A DNA stretch of 64,000 nucleotides, from contig NZ_KZ614144.1 in the NCBI RefSeq assembly GCF_002884445.1, positions 1,468,202 through 1,532,201 of the forward strand, written 5' to 3'. The translations under genes were made by a program, and so were the position numbers. Below the pieces are notes generated by a model. It saw only the letters and a program-made list of their open reading frames with translations. It made no database searches and was not told the origin of the DNA. Shown piece after piece: positions 62,851 through 64,000 of the stretch (the first letter of the stretch is position 1; every line of letters starts with the position of its first letter). The DNA is from Paenibacillus castaneae. Lineage in GTDB: Bacteria; Bacillota; Bacilli; Paenibacillales; Paenibacillaceae.

Positions 62851-63404
62851 CAATAAGGGATCAGTACATGAATGAGTTGGAAGGATTGCTTATGAAGGTG
62901 CCGGAGCAGGTTAGAAAGGAATGGCTGTACGATTATTATATTCACTTTCAGCAGGCGCACGAGAATGGCCAAACCGAAGAGGAAGCAGCTCGCGAGCTTG
63001 GCGATCCGAGGTTGATTGCGGGCGAGCTGCTGCTTGGCTACCGGGTTGACCAAGCGGAGTCAAATAATAGCTTCAGCAAGCTTTCACGTGCTGTTTTCGC
63101 TACGGTAAGCTTAGGTTTATTCAATATTATATTCATTTTAGGCCCTTATTTGGCTTTGGCTGCCGTGCTGCTCGCTTTGTGGGCCGTTGCCGTAGCAGTA
63201 GGTTTAGCAGGTGTAGGCATTGTAATTGAAAGCTTATGGAACGGTACATTCAATATTGCTCAAGCTCTTACATTAGGTTTAATAAGCTGTTCCATAACGA
63301 TACTGCTAATAATCGGATTAAATGCACTTACGAAAGCTTTTTTCAAAATGACATTAAAATATTTGAAATTCAACACTCGTATAGTTAGGGGAAATCAAAA
63401 ATGA
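62847..63404 (+). CDS. DUF1700/HAAS domain membrane protein
   Basis: This 185-residue protein has an N-terminal HAAS-type helical domain with YMNELEGLLMKVPEQVRKEW, EEEAARELGDPRLIAGELL, and two to three C-terminal membrane helices near residues 85-110, 112-135 and 145-165. Such proteins act with PadR regulators in envelope stress. It overlaps both neighbours by 4 bp. Confidence 0.85.
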   Translation: MTIRDQYMNELEGLLMKVPEQVRKEWLYDYYIHFQQAHENGQTEEEAARELGDPRLIAGELLLGYRVDQAESNNSFSKLSRAVFATVSLGLFNIIFILGPYLALAAVLLALWAVAVAVGLAGVGIVIESLWNGTFNIAQALTLGLISCSITILLIIGLNALTKAFFKMTLKYLKFNTRIVRGNQK

Positions 63405-64000
63405 AAAAACTTGTTGCGATAGCGCTTATTATGCTGGGGATTGGAATCATTTGTTCGTTTTTTGTTTTTGGCGAAAGTGATATGACGAAATTTAAAGGTG
63501 AAGCATATTTGCAGGAGAAGACTGTGGATGCTTCATCCGTAAAATCGATTCATGCAGAAACAGACACGTTCAATCTGACATTTGTGCGCGGAAGTACGGA
63601 AGATATTCAAATACGGCTTGAAGGCAGCGCAAGCGAAAAAAATATAAATAAGATTATATTTAAGGCGGAACAAAAGGGTGATACGCTATATATTACAGGA
63701 AACACGAAAAAACAATTTATGATTGGCATATCGATCATTAATCTGAAGATGACAGTCGAGCTGCCGGAAAAACTTTGGGAATCATTCGACATTGAAACGG
63801 ATACAGGAAACATTTCTGTTGATCAACTGAAAACAGAGAAAATAAAAGTAAAATCAGATACGGGTAACGTGAAAATAAACGATTATACGGTTGAACAATT
63901 CGTCTTTGAGACGGACACCGGCAATGTTACCTTAACGGATGGTAGTGGCAGCTTAAAAGGCAAAACGGATACGGGCAACATACGTATAGAGGCAGAACAA
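63401..64000 (+). CDS. DUF4097 beta-repeat protein (3' partial)
   Basis: The frame starts at ATG 63401, inside the previous stop, and is open to the right edge (200 codons). It has an N-terminal membrane or signal helix (residues 4-24), then DUF4097 repeats about 20 residues apart: ETDTGNISV, KSDTGNVKI, ETDTGNVTL, KTDTGNIRI. These make a right-handed beta structure outside the membrane. The C-terminus is unseen. Confidence 0.88.
   Translation, partial: MKKLVAIALIMLGIGIICSFFVFGESDMTKFKGEAYLQEKTVDASSVKSIHAETDTFNLTFVRGSTEDIQIRLEGSASEKNINKIIFKAEQKGDTLYITGNTKKQFMIGISIINLKMTVELPEKLWESFDIETDTGNISVDQLKTEKIKVKSDTGNVKINDYTVEQFVFETDTGNVTLTDGSGSLKGKTDTGNIRIEAEQ

Noticed and set aside
1..64000. CRISPR arrays, toxin-antitoxin pairs or a complete prophage.
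   Set aside because: No regularly spaced repeats, cas, phage structural or integrase genes were seen.

Overview
The window looks like a Paenibacillus-type chromosome segment (Firmicutes, Bacillales). Supporting signs are an H-type small acid-soluble spore protein, a Tex/SprT/tRNA neighbourhood, YesM/YesN-type two-component regulation next to LplB/YtcP-type sugar ABC permeases, strong GGAGG ribosome binding sites, GTG and TTG starts, and a dense set of sugar-degrading genes. The species cannot be fixed from the sequence alone.

Positions 1-9.9 kb are an AT-rich, decayed polysaccharide region. It opens with two rhamnosyltransferase-like genes, then holds remnants of IS3, IS4 and IS1182 family elements, a broken methionyl-tRNA synthetase fragment, and two copies of a GtrA/GtrB/large-membrane-protein cassette on the minus strand. 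Decay is complementary: the left copy keeps only gtrA intact, and the right copy keeps gtrB and the large membrane protein but has lost gtrA. Together they still supply one complete set.

Positions 9.9-15.9 kb hold dTDP-L-rhamnose synthesis (rfbA, rfbC, rfbB, rfbD), then a polyprenyl-phosphate sugar-1-phosphate transferase and another glycosyltransferase. With the left-end genes this resembles an S-layer or cell-surface rhamnan locus.

Positions 16-25.6 kb are core genes: cardiolipin synthase, two small proteins including the spore protein, a cupredoxin, DedA, a thioredoxin-like protein, an MBL hydrolase, Tex, a nitroreductase and SprT. From 25.6 to 27.15 kb there are eight tRNA genes. A Glu-Lys-Leu block is duplicated around a small protein gene, and a decayed inverted tRNA-Leu lies 2.2 kb further on. 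A Rieske-domain gene next to the tRNAs is broken by one frameshift in a G run.

Positions 29.3-36.5 kb hold a repeat and IS1182 graveyard, a PNPOx-like protein, an L,D-transpeptidase, a uracil/xanthine permease, and two adjacent SPFH modules (NfeD plus slipin, then HflK plus HflC).

Positions 36.6-48 kb form a galactan/galactoside utilisation locus: GH53 galactanase, GH35 beta-galactosidase, YesM-type kinase, YesN-type regulator, binding lipoprotein and two permeases. A GTGGTTGCA motif lies exactly 61 bp upstream of a TATAAT box before both the binding protein and the first permease, and is a candidate regulator site.

Positions 48-64 kb hold a membrane mannosyltransferase-like protein, a LysR regulator divergent from an unusual PurA paralogue, an MBL hydrolase and TetR regulator behind a double-palindrome promoter, a ROK kinase lacking the usual zinc motif, an MFS transporter, a Gly/Pro-rich lipoprotein, an AraC regulator divergent from a YicI-type alpha-xylosidase with an epimerase and a Gfo/Idh/MocA dehydrogenase, and a PadR-DUF1700-DUF4097 operon that runs off the right edge.
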